From a virus: a stretch of 43,702 nucleotides of DNA. Location: IMG/VR virus record IMGVR_UViG_3300021963_000236, positions 1 to 43,702 of that record; one strand, given 5' to 3'. Below the pieces are notes generated by a model, which worked only from the letters and a program-made list of their open reading frames with translations, was not told the DNA's origin and ran no database searches. The position numbers and the translations under genes are program-made. This document shows, piece after piece, positions 16,422 through 25,095 of the stretch (position 1 is the first letter of the stretch; each line of letters starts with the position of its first letter).

Positions 16422-17525
16422 TTAGTCAGCGAGTGCTTCAGCGTCATCGTCTTCGAGATCAGCGTCGTCATTGCCGGCGGCAGCTGCTGAACCTGCGGGT
16501 CGTCCGTAAAGTGTCCGACGCACTTCATCCGGCACTTGAATAGCTAGACCACCAATCTTCCCGTCGCTCTGCGTTGCCTGAATAAAGGTTCCATTCGGCA
16601 GACGATAGGTCTTCCCGGCAACCCAAAGTTTCGGATCAGCCGGAGCCATCGGGTATTCTTTATTCAGCTTAGCAAAGGCGACTGCCCGTGCTGTCTCAGT
16701 CCGAGACGTGCGAGCATCCCTGGCCGACTGCGAATTCGGGCCACCTTCCTTTTGCAGTTGCTTGTAGCGCTCGTCAACAAGATCTCTACGCGATCCGGCT
16801 AGTGCAATATCTGCGTCGCTCTTAGCTTTCATCCGCTTCTCAGCTGCATTTTTCCGCTTATCGTCAAGTTCCTTAAACTTCCGCTCAATCTGTTCCTTCG
16901 CGCTAAGTCCCGCATCACGCAGCCCGGTTATAACCTTCTCGTCAAATGCCTCGGGAAGTCTGTCCGCCGGCAGTCCCCGATTAATCGCATCCATGCGGAG
17001 CTGCTGATACTGCGCCGGATTACTAAGTGCCGCTTGCGCCATCGAAGCAATCATCCCTGCGCGATCCTTCTGCGTGGTCAGTTTCCTCCGCGCTTCCTCC
17101 GCCCTGTTATTATCTGCCACAGCAAGGTTTCGCGTCATCTGAGATATTTTATTTCCCAGATCAATTGTTAAACGAGCTGGAGCCCCTACGTCCTGCGCGA
17201 TCCGAAGTATCCGTTCGAAAGGCTCCGTAATCGAAGGCGGGTTGTCTACGCGCGTCAAGTCATCCGCCGTAGGCTCCCGTCCCTCGGCAGCCGCCAGCGC
17301 ACTAACCCTATCCATCAGCTGTTGATCACGCAGCTTCGCTGTTTTCTCCGCAGCCTCCGCGTCGTAAGCCCGCGCATGGGCTCGCTTCATCTCCAGTTCC
17401 GCCGGCTGTTGCGCAATCTCCCCCAGGGTCTTCTGCGCGAGCAGACCACTCCGGACGTTCTGGTTGATCTGGTCTTCAGCCGCCGAGATTCCTATCGGCG
17501 CTCCGAACATTCCGGGATCAGCCAT
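16422..17525 (-). CDS. internal virion (ejection) protein, alpha-helical
   Basis: A 367-residue, strongly helical and charged protein with long coiled-coil-prone stretches (KEQIERKFKELDDKRKNAAE...) and an acidic, low-complexity C-terminus (DDADLEDDDAEALAD). The true ATG (MADPGMFGAP) overlaps the stop of the preceding gene (TAATG); the longer reading frame only reads into that gene. Size, composition and position between an Ala/Gly-rich virion protein and the giant polyvalent protein fit the middle ejection protein of a P22/T7-like set. Enzymatic motifs are not seen. Confidence 0.72.
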   Translation of the reverse strand: MADPGMFGAPIGISAAEDQINQNVRSGLLAQKTLGEIAQQPAELEMKRAHARAYDAEAAEKTAKLRDQQLMDRVSALAAAEGREPTADDLTRVDNPPSITEPFERILRIAQDVGAPARLTIDLGNKISQMTRNLAVADNNRAEEARRKLTTQKDRAGMIASMAQAALSNPAQYQQLRMDAINRGLPADRLPEAFDEKVITGLRDAGLSAKEQIERKFKELDDKRKNAAEKRMKAKSDADIALAGSRRDLVDERYKQLQKEGGPNSQSARDARTSRTETARAVAFAKLNKEYPMAPADPKLWVAGKTYRLPNGTFIQATQSDGKIGGLAIQVPDEVRRTLYGRPAGSAAAAGNDDADLEDDDAEALAD

Positions 17526-18481
17526 TATGCAGCCATCCCGCCAGAGAGTTTCTGCTGCAGCAGCCATTGCTGCACAGCCGGCGGCATTGTAGTGCTACCG
17601 CCTGTAGCACTGGTCACACCGTAGCCAATTGACGCAAGGGCTCGGCTCATCATATTGTTCGAGCCATTAAGAATCTGACCGCCGACTTGCATGGCTCCAG
17701 TCGCATTTCCCGGCGCACCCGCAAGACCACCATACTGCGCTAGACGCTGACCGTACCAGTCGTTAGCCGCCATCGCCGCGCCCTTGGCGACTGCCCCTGA
17801 GGTCTGCCCTTGCTGTGCATTCGCTCGCATAGCGGACTCTTGCATTAGCTTGAACGACGGATCATTCTGCGCCGCGGCGCTCGGATCATTCATCAGTTGC
17901 ATCAACTGGCTCGTCGCTTGTTGCTGGCCGCCGGAAGCTTGCCACATATTCGGCTGCTGGTTCAGCGCCATCTGCGCCATCTTTTTCTGCTGCATCGCAG
18001 AGTCCATGCCCATCAAGCCGCTGCCAATAGACATAGCCGGGCCAGCAATAGACAAGGCGCTCTTCGCGGTGTCGATGAGACTCGGGCCGCTGAAAGCAGC
18101 ATTCGCATTGCCCCCGTAGGCGGCCATCAGGTCGGCGGCTTGTCCGGACAAGGAACCCGCGTAAGCATCAGCGGCTCCACCAGCAGCTCCACTGACAAGT
18201 CCCGCTGCCTCAGGCAACCCACTCGCAAAGGCGGGCAGGCTTGCAACTTCCGGCGTAAGCAACGCACCCGCTGCAACATCTCCACCGTAGTTAAGTGCTA
18301 CATCGGCGGCTGCGGCTTCACCGAGAAATCCCCCGGCGGCTTCTCCGGCGGCAGCTGATCCGGCAGCGGCAGCGCCCACTTCACCCAAACCGTAACTCAG
18401 CGCAACGTCGGCGGCTGCATATTCCGCGGCTCCCGCGGTAAGCGCTTCGATGATAAAATAATCGGTAACTGGATCAGCCAT
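17525..18481 (-). CDS. Ala/Gly-rich internal virion (DNA transfer) protein
   Basis: A 318-residue protein with an Ala/Gly-rich N-terminal half holding two imperfect copies of AAADVALSYG / AAADVALNYG, then a hydrophobic segment (ALSIAGPAMSIGSGLMGMDS) and a Gln/Met-rich helical part (MQQKKMAQMALNQQPNMWQA). These are usual traits of podovirus internal or DNA-transfer proteins that enter the envelope during ejection. It is coupled by TAATG to the next ejection protein. The membrane-active role is inferred from composition and order. Confidence 0.72.
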   Translation of the reverse strand: MADPVTDYFIIEALTAGAAEYAAADVALSYGLGEVGAAAAGSAAAGEAAGGFLGEAAAADVALNYGGDVAAGALLTPEVASLPAFASGLPEAAGLVSGAAGGAADAYAGSLSGQAADLMAAYGGNANAAFSGPSLIDTAKSALSIAGPAMSIGSGLMGMDSAMQQKKMAQMALNQQPNMWQASGGQQQATSQLMQLMNDPSAAAQNDPSFKLMQESAMRANAQQGQTSGAVAKGAAMAANDWYGQRLAQYGGLAGAPGNATGAMQVGGQILNGSNNMMSRALASIGYGVTSATGGSTTMPPAVQQWLLQQKLSGGMAA

Positions 18482-18482
18482 T

Positions 18483-18815
18483 TTAAATCTCCTGTTTCAT
18501 AAGGACTTGTCCGACTTGTGGTAACTTGACCACTTCGACAAATCCGAAAAGTTGTCGGAATTTATACCCTTTACGGTCAGGCAACGAGCACCCCGCATAC
18601 ATCACAGAATACCCGCGTTCTCTCACCGCACTCCTGACTAACTTCCAATGTTCTACGCAGGCTTTACGATTTTGCTTTGACCACTGCCAGATGCGACAAT
18701 GGATAAAGCAAAACCCTCTGTACTCATGCAGCCCGACAACTCCCCAAGGCTCCCGTACTAGCCACTCGATCCCCTGCGTGGCTAGGTCTTCCAGCAATTC
18801 CTCCGGCGCTACCAC
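18483..18815 (-). CDS. small GNAT-like/gp13-like virion accessory protein
   Basis: About 110 residues beginning VVAPEELLEDLATQGIEWLV. The core, WGVVGLHEYRGFCFIHCRIW then RKACVEHWKLVRSAVRERGY and RKLFGF-like RQLFGFVEVV, has the strand-helix-strand rhythm and final FGF of GNAT-fold proteins; T7-type internal protein gp13 is similar in size. I start it at GTG 18815 (TTG 18818 is possible) after GGAAGGA, since the longer frame up to 18911 overlaps a membrane protein by 103 bases and has a Cys/Trp-rich, shadow-like N-terminus. Enzymatic activity is not claimed. Confidence 0.6.
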   Translation of the reverse strand: MVAPEELLEDLATQGIEWLVREPWGVVGLHEYRGFCFIHCRIWQWSKQNRKACVEHWKLVRSAVRERGYSVMYAGCSLPDRKGYKFRQLFGFVEVVKLPQVGQVLMKQEI

Positions 18816-19168
18816 CAATGGAGTGTCCTTCCGATCGTGACTATCCACAAGATAACTCCACCGGCTGCTGCAATAACAGTAGTCAATCCAACCGCGAACC
18901 GAGTCATCCACTTACGCAAATTAATCAACCCTTCATCTGGATCAAACAGGGCAGCATCCACCTTCGCTTGCCATGCCGCGTCTTTTATCGACTTCGCCCG
19001 TTGCGCATTCCCGATCTTCCGCACTTCCCGTTTCAGCGGAAGCAGGTGATGCAAAGCAGCTCTCCGCATATGGTTATTCAAGGCACCTACCTGAACCGCA
19101 TCAGTGTGTTCGCCTGCAACCCCACAATCCATCAAGGACTCTTCCAGTTCAGTTTCATCCATGCTCAT
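18809..19168 (-). CDS. membrane-anchored phage protein (one C-terminal TM)
   Basis: A 119-residue protein: acidic N-terminus (SMDETELEESLMD), a basic central helix (HHLLPLKREVRKIGNAQRAK), then one strong TM segment (FAVGLTTVIAAAGGVILWIV) and a short exposed tail. Such proteins near ejection genes may be membrane partners of ejection or holin-type proteins. GGAG lies 6 bases upstream of the ATG. I recognise no family. Confidence 0.65.
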   Translation of the reverse strand: MSMDETELEESLMDCGVAGEHTDAVQVGALNNHMRRAALHHLLPLKREVRKIGNAQRAKSIKDAAWQAKVDAALFDPDEGLINLRKWMTRFAVGLTTVIAAAGGVILWIVTIGRTLHWW

Positions 19169-19189
19169 GCGAAGCTCCGTTATTATTAG

Positions 19190-19909
19190 TTAGTCTGCAT
19201 TGATCACTAAGAAATTGACGGGCATCTCTGCCGCCGGTGCGGTGCAGTAAATCGTGAAACTTCCCGCCGCCGGTACTACAGCATACACTCGCCCGCTTGT
19301 GTCATTTGAAGCCGCCAGAGCAAACACCTTACTCGCCGCTGTTACGAGGCTATTCGTCACGACTAGTGAAGTCGCCGCAGCTGCGAAGTTCACGCGACCT
19401 GCCGCCTTGTTGATCGTCCGCGCGCCGGTAGTCCCTGCGGTCGTATTAGTATAGTCCAGGAATATCTGGGCGAAGTGCCTGCTCGCATTGCCTACGGCCC
19501 CCGTTCCGTCAGCCGCCGGCTGCAATCCACCAGCCCCTGTCTGCAATCGCGCATTGGCTGAGTCCCACGATAAGTCAGAATACGTGGAAAACGTGGCAGC
19601 CCCGTTGCCCAGCAGTACGCGTCCCGATGTAAAGCTAGTCGCGCCCGTACCACCGTTACCTACACCAAGCGTTCCTCCCAGTGTAATCGTACCTGTAGTT
19701 GTAATCGGCCCACCACTGGAGGTAAGTCCTGTCGTGCCACCAGACACGTTGATGCTGCTAACGGTTCCACTACCTGCGCCTGCCGCCGTAAGCCCTTGTG
19801 CAAGATCAAGGAACCACTTGAGCCAGATCGGATTGAAGATAGCCTTGCCTGTCCGCTCGTCCGTGATAACCGGCAGCGCGTAGGTGGGCGGCGGCTGAAA
19901 CGTGCTCAC
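19190..19909 (-). CDS. tail fibre/adaptor protein
   Basis: A 239-residue fibre-type protein. The N-terminus (PPPTYALPVITDERTGKAIF then NPIWLKWFLDLAQ) looks like the virion-attachment part of short phage fibres, followed by a Gly/Thr/Ser-rich shaft with the very common NGGTGATSFTSG repeat and a small beta-rich end domain. It starts 4 bases inside the preceding P22 gp10-like gene, so it is co-translated with the tail hub, which fits a tail-bound adaptor for longer fibres. Confidence 0.78.
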   Translation of the reverse strand: MSTFQPPPTYALPVITDERTGKAIFNPIWLKWFLDLAQGLTAAGAGSGTVSSINVSGGTTGLTSSGGPITTTGTITLGGTLGVGNGGTGATSFTSGRVLLGNGAATFSTYSDLSWDSANARLQTGAGGLQPAADGTGAVGNASRHFAQIFLDYTNTTAGTTGARTINKAAGRVNFAAAATSLVVTNSLVTAASKVFALAASNDTSGRVYAVVPAAGSFTIYCTAPAAEMPVNFLVINAD

Positions 19910-21318
19910 AGCGTTCCAATGTCAATCTGAAGTTCAACAGCCTGAATACGCAGCGGAGCATTGCACTGATGCCGGAAGTGATAGGCTCTCCGCATAAAGG
20001 TTCCGTTGTTCGCGAGGATTGGCTTCTTCATATTCAGGTCAACTTGCCGGAAGTTCGTCCACTTATCCGCTTGATAATCCGAATCGTTCGAGCGGACAGA
20101 AAGAACACTCCCCGGCGTCTGATCCGCAATGAACTCCATTATGTTCAGCTGTTTCCGACGCCGAGTGCCGCCGTCAAAGTTCGGCGTGACGATATCCACG
20201 GTTATAACTGCACCGTCGTCCGTGTCATAGTTGTAGTCAAGGTTATACAGTTTTCCGTTCGTCGCATGCTGGACAATCCGGCCTGTTGACACAGCGTAAG
20301 TGCTCGACACGATGGGGAAGTAGTTCCCGGCGGAGTCCGTCCACTGCGACCACATCCTGTCGCTCATATCGTAGACGAGAGTTAGGTTGTCGTTCGGCAG
20401 AGAGAAACCGTAGAACCTGTGGCCCTCGAGCTTCAGTCCGAATGAGTAGACGCTGGTGAAATCCACTACGTCATTAAGCAGTCGCTCAATCGGCTTCGTC
20501 GAAACAATCAGCGGCTTCAGGTTTTCGAGCATCATTACCTGTACCGCGGAGGAACGATTAGTCGCGAGCCAGAAAAGGTTACCGTCGATCTCCTGGACTG
20601 AATCTCCGTTGACGCAGCCGTAGTTTACCTTCGCACCCTGCACCGGGCCAAGGGGACTCTGCCCCGACGGGTTCGCCGCATCGTAAAACACTTCCCCAGA
20701 CCACTCACTCAGCACCAGCATGTAGACCAGCTGCTTAGCAAGGAACACCGCCGAGTCCGGTTCGATCTGGGCAGTCAGCGTATTCGTTGCGTCAGTCCAG
20801 TCCGTCGGATCGTTTAGGCCACTCGTGCCACGAACTTCCGAAGCGGAGTTGAGCAGATAAATCTTACCATCGAGGTAGCCGATTCCCTTGACTGCCGGCG
20901 ACGGAAAGTTAACCCCTGCCATTGCGACGAGTCCTGCACCGCTGTCGTAATTGTAAGTCGCCGTTCCATTGCCCAACTGCATCCGCGGCGTTGCACCAAG
21001 GCACTGCGAGAACCGATACACGCCGTTAGCGGTGTTCAGTCCGGTCGCGACAGACACTCCATTCTTATACAGCGTTGAACCAAATATGGAGTAAATGTCC
21101 CCCTGCCAGTTGTACACACCACGCCCAACGCCACTCAAGGTCGAACCATATTGCAGAAGTCCCGGACGCTTGAATATCCAGTACTCCTCCGTGCGCGGAT
21201 TCTTCTCCACGTAGGCGTTGATGAGCTTAGCATCCTTGCTTGTAGTCTCATCCCGGTTCTCCGCTTCGATCACCAGCGGCAACCGAGTCGGAACGGCGAC
21301 TGTTTGTGCCTGAGGCAT
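19906..21318 (-). CDS. P22 gp10-like packaged-DNA stabilisation / tail hub protein
   Basis: A 470-residue beta-rich protein, about the length of P22 gp10 (472). It begins RLPLVIEAENRDETTSKDAK and continues with LINAYVEKNP, a start typical of this family, and has repeated propeller-like strands through the middle (GIGYLDGKIYLLNSAS, EIDGNLFWLATNRS, RFYGFSLPNDNLTLVYDMSD). In P22 this protein closes the portal vertex and holds the tail spikes. It is flanked by a gp4-like connector and a fibre, matching that order. Confidence in the family is good. Confidence 0.88.
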   Translation of the reverse strand: MPQAQTVAVPTRLPLVIEAENRDETTSKDAKLINAYVEKNPRTEEYWIFKRPGLLQYGSTLSGVGRGVYNWQGDIYSIFGSTLYKNGVSVATGLNTANGVYRFSQCLGATPRMQLGNGTATYNYDSGAGLVAMAGVNFPSPAVKGIGYLDGKIYLLNSASEVRGTSGLNDPTDWTDATNTLTAQIEPDSAVFLAKQLVYMLVLSEWSGEVFYDAANPSGQSPLGPVQGAKVNYGCVNGDSVQEIDGNLFWLATNRSSAVQVMMLENLKPLIVSTKPIERLLNDVVDFTSVYSFGLKLEGHRFYGFSLPNDNLTLVYDMSDRMWSQWTDSAGNYFPIVSSTYAVSTGRIVQHATNGKLYNLDYNYDTDDGAVITVDIVTPNFDGGTRRRKQLNIMEFIADQTPGSVLSVRSNDSDYQADKWTNFRQVDLNMKKPILANNGTFMRRAYHFRHQCNAPLRIQAVELQIDIGTL

Positions 21319-22031
21319 TATCGGAAGTTCCCAGTGAAGTATTGACTACGTGAATCAGGCGTAAAGCGCGTCGCAACGTCTTCCACGTCCCAGTCCTCGA
21401 GCGCCGTGCGATAGGTCAGCGCGCGTTGCTGGCACCGATCCATAATAGCTTGCGGCTGGCCCGTGGAGATTTCGTCGGCCAGCCCCCAACGAAGCGCAAT
21501 TCGCCACTCGAGCGGAAAGTTCATCGTCTCGGTCACAGAAATCGCATTGACCACTTGCTCTTGCAGCAGAAGGTGGGCAGTCCCCGTCGCCGCGGTAGCA
21601 TCTGGCACCAACCAGAAGAACACACTCAACAACAGGTCTTCCTTATTCACAAAGTAGCTATTGATCGCTCCGGTCTGCACGATCTGGGACAGGCGCGAAT
21701 AGTCATTCCAGCTCATCGGCACCAGCGGGCGGCGGATATCGTTCACGTCAGTATACCACGCTTCCAGCACCCGAAGGGGCTTCGTCATGACTACGGTGCC
21801 GGCCAGCCCCAGAGTATAGGTACTCGTCCCCGCTACCAACGTGATCGGCGTATCCACGTTCAGCCAAAGCTTCAACCCCTGCGTCTGCCAGAGGTTCGTC
21901 ATATCGGTAAGCTTGCGGAGGCCAGCGACAATCTGCTCTCCATTGACAGTCTCGCCTTGCTGCAGCAAGCCCGCATCCATGTAAGCGTCTTGGATTATAG
22001 AAATCGGAGTGTTGTCGCTGGGAGTTGTCAT
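21318..22031 (-). CDS. P22 gp4-like head-tail connector / tail accessory factor
   Basis: A 237-residue protein starting with helices (SIIQDAYMDAGLLQQGETVN, EQIVAGLRKLTDMTNLWQTQ) and continuing with a beta insert (TLVAGTSTYTLG) and a late helix bundle (NFPLEWRIALRWGLADEI, MDRCQQRALTYRTAL). This order is characteristic of tail accessory/adaptor proteins of P22-like and related podoviruses, which bind beneath the portal. It ends at the start of the gp10-like gene. Longer than P22 gp4 (166), so the match is at the level of fold and order. Confidence 0.78.
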   Translation of the reverse strand: MTTPSDNTPISIIQDAYMDAGLLQQGETVNGEQIVAGLRKLTDMTNLWQTQGLKLWLNVDTPITLVAGTSTYTLGLAGTVVMTKPLRVLEAWYTDVNDIRRPLVPMSWNDYSRLSQIVQTGAINSYFVNKEDLLLSVFFWLVPDATAATGTAHLLLQEQVVNAISVTETMNFPLEWRIALRWGLADEISTGQPQAIMDRCQQRALTYRTALEDWDVEDVATRFTPDSRSQYFTGNFR

Positions 22032-22198
22032 GGATCACCGTTTAGTCAAGGTTGCAATAAGATCGGTTGCTGCTTCTTTCCACCATTGCAGGGCATCTCA
22101 CGAAGACCCGCAAGGGATTTCTCGAAACTCTTCGGATCTGCCAGAAAGTCAGCAAATGCCAGCAACGGTCACAGTTGTTCCACTTGTCCGAGTGCCAT
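22032..22198 (-). pseudogene. broken small gene between head and connector genes
   Basis: Two bases after the preceding stop there is a well-placed ATG (TAACATGG) giving MALGQVEQL and then an in-frame TGA. The same frame continues protein-like: PLLAFADFLADPKSFEKSLA, GLREM. A +1 change after that restores LQWWKEAATDLIATLTKR ending in TGA just before the connector's ATG. So one nonsense change and one frameshift separate this from a single gene of about 55 residues. Real decay, an assembly error or recoding are possible; recoding is least likely because TGA is a normal stop elsewhere here. Confidence 0.45.
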
Positions 22199-22199
22199 G

Positions 22200-22814
22200 T
22201 TAGCTTCCCAACCCTTGGAGAATTGTTAGAGACGCAGTAGCCCCGCCGGTAAGTGAGTTAATCGCAAGGCGTACTGCACGAATGGGCGAGGTAGTCGAAC
22301 CGTCAGTGTTAGTCGTTTCGTTGACTATCGACGCATGGTTGAACCAGACAAGCGTGGAAGGCTGTGTGTCATAGATCGCCTGTTCGGTGTACTCTAGGTC
22401 ATAGTTGAGCGTCCCCGAAATTTCCGTCATGAACGAAGCATTCCAATTGGCCTGCATGTAGTTCATCGGAATCGTCTGGCTTACAGCGATGGCACTAAGT
22501 CCTACGTTCATCGTGTTAGCGCCGAGCGTGGAGGCGAAAGTGATCGTATTGATACGGCTGAAGAACTTGACACTCGTGACCGTATTCGCGTTCGGGCCTG
22601 CGATAACCTCCGTCTGCGCCTGCCCATCGGCGTCCAGACCAACCAGCGTCATGTTAATGCCGGACAGGTTAGCCGCCGAGGTCAGCGTGAACTGGTGCCC
22701 AAGGTTATCGGTAACTGCGTTAGTCGAAAGCGTACCCGTCGCTCCGGTAAGTCCGGTCGCGAAGTAAGTAGCACTTGCCGCGAGTGGCGTATAGCTGACA
22801 AGAATTGGACGCAT
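22200..22814 (-). CDS. beta-rich head/virion structural protein
   Basis: A 204-residue Thr/Ala/Asn-rich beta protein (YFATGLTGATGTLSTNAVTD, ...TFASTLGANTMNVGLSAIAV). It lies between the head fibre and the connector genes, where podoviruses encode head decoration or minor capsid proteins. No catalytic motif. The ribosome site TTAAGGAG is preceded by a stable hairpin in the mRNA. I do not recognise a named family, and the structural role is from context and composition. Confidence 0.7.
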   Translation of the reverse strand: MRPILVSYTPLAASATYFATGLTGATGTLSTNAVTDNLGHQFTLTSAANLSGINMTLVGLDADGQAQTEVIAGPNANTVTSVKFFSRINTITFASTLGANTMNVGLSAIAVSQTIPMNYMQANWNASFMTEISGTLNYDLEYTEQAIYDTQPSTLVWFNHASIVNETTNTDGSTTSPIRAVRLAINSLTGGATASLTILQGLGS

Positions 22815-22829
22815 ATCTGCTCCTTAATC

Positions 22830-22845
22830 GGGGGCCGAAGCCCCC
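22830..22845 (-). promoter_or_regulatory. GC hairpin with UUCG tetraloop before a structural gene
   Basis: On the minus-strand mRNA this reads GGGGGC-UUCG-GCCCCC, a very stable stem with a UUCG loop, placed between two late genes and a few bases before the TTAAGGAG ribosome site. No U run follows, so it is not a standard terminator. It could set transcript processing, stability or the ratio of the flanking structural proteins. Confidence 0.55.
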
Positions 22846-22854
22846 TGAGGTTGA

Positions 22855-24042
22855 TTAAACAGCAGCGGGGTTGATGAGGCCAGACTTGTCCGCGGCACCA
22901 GTAATCGGGCAGAAGTTCTGGTTGAACGCGAGCTTCGTGCCAGTGTCGATCCAGATCTGGGCAGTTGCGTCAAGGCCCCAAATACGGTTGTCGTAACACT
23001 GGCCCGTCCACGCCGTACCGGAAGTCGAGATTGCCAGACCACTGGTCGTCGAAGTATTCGGACGATTGATGCTGTTACGAGCGAATTCAAAGTTCGTGAT
23101 GCTCGTAGCAGCAGTCGCCAGCATAGCCGCGGTATCGTTCAACACTGCCCAGTTGCCGGCGTTGTCAGCAATCCGCACCCGGTCTTGCGCAGCGACGGTC
23201 TTGATCGCGGTGGTGGCTGCGGTCGTGCCCAGGCTGGAGATCATGTTACGGGTGAATTGCAGGCCGCTCAGCGCGTTCGCGGAAGCAGATCCGGTGAGCA
23301 GGGTGATGAAGTTCAGGCTGCTCGAAATATCTCGGAACTCGCAGTTGTCGATTGAAAGATCCTGCGCGCCGGTAGTAATCGTGCCCGAACTGAAGGTCTG
23401 GGAGACACTGACCTCGTAGACACCCACGCCACCAGTGGTGCCGGAAGTCTGGCTCAGAATGATAGTCCCAGGCAGAATGCCAGTTCCCATCACGGAAGCT
23501 CCGGGGTACAGCGTGCCGCTGCCGACGACGGTGACAGTCATGACAGTCGTAGCAATCGACGCGGTGACGCTGGCGCTATTCGCGGTGAACAGCGAAGTAA
23601 TGTCTGCGAAGTTGGCGAGGAACAGGCAGTTCTGGATCGACATTGCAGCAGAACGCACCGGGATATTCGCCGTAGCTGCGGTGTCCAGTATAAAGGTCGG
23701 ACGGAACAGACCCGCGCCTTGACCGATAACCGCAACGCCTGCAACGTTCAGCGCAACCGTAGTCGCGTTAGAGATGGTCTCGCGGTGGCCAGAGCCAACT
23801 ATGATAATGTCTCCGCGGCCTTGAGCGCAGAAGCCCAGTGCACCCGCGAGAGTGGAGAACGGCCGCTGGTACGTTCCGCGGTTGCCATCCGAACCGGCGA
23901 CTGATTGCGGGGTGCTGAGGACGCTGGAGTTGTCCAGCCAGTACACATTGCCGTTTTGCATCTGAAGCAGGGGCATACCACGGACGTTGATTCCGTAGGT
24001 AAAACCCTGAGGATAATTCGAGATTGCTCCGCCGATAGGCAT
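22855..24042 (-). CDS. parallel beta-helix head fibre/decoration protein
   Basis: A 395-residue protein. The N-terminus has the YWLDNSSVLSTPQSVAGSDG plus NRGTYQRPFSTLAGAL pattern that starts right-handed beta-helix proteins of phage heads; repeats follow (DIIIVGSGHRETISNATTVA, MSIQNCLFLANFADI, LSIDNCEFRDISSSLNF, LQFTRNMISSLGTTA). Between rungs at about 160-225 sits an inserted domain of the type GSGTLYPGASVMGTGILPGT, common in fibres. It lies directly after the capsid gene, separated by operator site D, so probably forms a head fibre or decoration. AAAGGAG precedes the ATG. Confidence 0.8.
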   Translation of the reverse strand: MPIGGAISNYPQGFTYGINVRGMPLLQMQNGNVYWLDNSSVLSTPQSVAGSDGNRGTYQRPFSTLAGALGFCAQGRGDIIIVGSGHRETISNATTVALNVAGVAVIGQGAGLFRPTFILDTAATANIPVRSAAMSIQNCLFLANFADITSLFTANSASVTASIATTVMTVTVVGSGTLYPGASVMGTGILPGTIILSQTSGTTGGVGVYEVSVSQTFSSGTITTGAQDLSIDNCEFRDISSSLNFITLLTGSASANALSGLQFTRNMISSLGTTAATTAIKTVAAQDRVRIADNAGNWAVLNDTAAMLATAATSITNFEFARNSINRPNTSTTSGLAISTSGTAWTGQCYDNRIWGLDATAQIWIDTGTKLAFNQNFCPITGAADKSGLINPAAV

Positions 24043-24118
24043 TTACTTCTCCTTTGCGCTGGTTTCCCAGATATGCCAGAAGGCGCTGGCACGCTACTGC
24101 GAAATAGGTTTATGAATG

Positions 24119-24149
24119 CGCGCGGATTATTGAATCATAACCCACGCGC
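24119..24149. promoter_or_regulatory. operator-like palindrome, site D
   Basis: CGCGCGGATTAT, 6 bases, then ATAACCC and a second ACGCGC: the same half-sites and spacing as sites A, B, C and E. It lies in the 120-base gap between the major capsid and head-fibre genes, the longest gap in the capsid block. It may mark an internal promoter or operator of the late operon; I see no clear ECF-type motif next to it. Confidence 0.55.
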
Positions 24150-24162
24150 ATAATAACCCTAC

Positions 24163-25083
24163 TTACGGGCCATTGCTACCAAAGATTCCCCGCGGGTCGG
24201 TACAACCCACGCTGAATCGCATGTAGCTAGCTGCCTTCGCGTTCTTGGTGTCGAAGTCGTTGTCCTGATCGAACATCGGCTCGTCGCGCCAGAAGAACGT
24301 CATGCCGTTCGGGCAGTTCGTCCGAATGAACCAAGGATGAGCACTGGTGAAATAGTGGTTCATCTTGATCCCCTTGGGGAACACGTTCGTCGCCTTCAGC
24401 ACGTTGATGTTGTTGTTCGCGCTGTCGGACTGGAGCACCGAACCCAGAATGCGGTTGGCGTTGTACCATTCCTGACGCGAAACGTGCAGCGACTCCGGCA
24501 TGATGTTGATCAGCAGACCAGTGTCGTTCTGCGTGCCCATGATCTGAATGGTCAGATCTTCGAGCGACGCTTCGGACAGGTCGGCCGCCGGCGACAGCGC
24601 GTTGCTGTAAGTGCCGCCAGTTGCGTTAACGTGCGCGGTCGAGATCAGCGCTGCTGCGTCACCCGTCACAAACGAAGTGGTGACAAACGCAGTATTGTAA
24701 GGAACCGCGGCAACCAGCTCGATCGTCTGCGTCATAGAGAACGCATTCGACTCTGCCCGGCGCGTTGCGACTTCCTTGTACTGGTTGTCACGCAGCTCTT
24801 CAAAGGTCACGATATAACCCAACGCATAAGCAACGTGCGTGTAGGTCGTAACGATACCTTGGATTTCGCTGTCGTAAGTAACCGGAGCACCTTGACCCTT
24901 AACAACTGCCGGGCCAAAGGGAGTGACTTGCACAGCCTGCTCGTAGGCTTTGTCCGAAGACTTGATATCGTACAGATCCTCATACTCCTTCGTATGTTGA
25001 TCGTACATCTGACCCCAAGTCGTAAAGACTCCGGGCCAGAGCAGTTTCGGATGTGATCCAGTGTTGATTACACCACCAGCCAT
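24163..25083 (-). CDS. major capsid protein
   Basis: A 306-residue protein read as the HK97-fold major head protein, of the type often annotated Mu gpT-like. It has an N-terminal arm with EYEDLYDIKSSDKAYEQAVQ, a spine-helix-like part with FEELRDNQYKEVATRRAESN, and late beta/P-domain strands (MNHYFTSAHPWFIRTNCPNG, MTFFWRDEP). The gene order scaffold, two small head proteins, capsid, head fibre supports this. No delta domain is obvious, consistent with a separate scaffolding protein. Confidence 0.88.
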   Translation of the reverse strand: MAGGVINTGSHPKLLWPGVFTTWGQMYDQHTKEYEDLYDIKSSDKAYEQAVQVTPFGPAVVKGQGAPVTYDSEIQGIVTTYTHVAYALGYIVTFEELRDNQYKEVATRRAESNAFSMTQTIELVAAVPYNTAFVTTSFVTGDAAALISTAHVNATGGTYSNALSPAADLSEASLEDLTIQIMGTQNDTGLLINIMPESLHVSRQEWYNANRILGSVLQSDSANNNINVLKATNVFPKGIKMNHYFTSAHPWFIRTNCPNGMTFFWRDEPMFDQDNDFDTKNAKAASYMRFSVGCTDPRGIFGSNGP

Positions 25084-25095
25084 GATCTATCTCCC

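Noticed and set aside
20060-20100. Sixth palindrome copy (GGATTAT-like on minus)
   Set aside because: The second half-site is poor and the site is coding in the gp10-like gene; likely chance.
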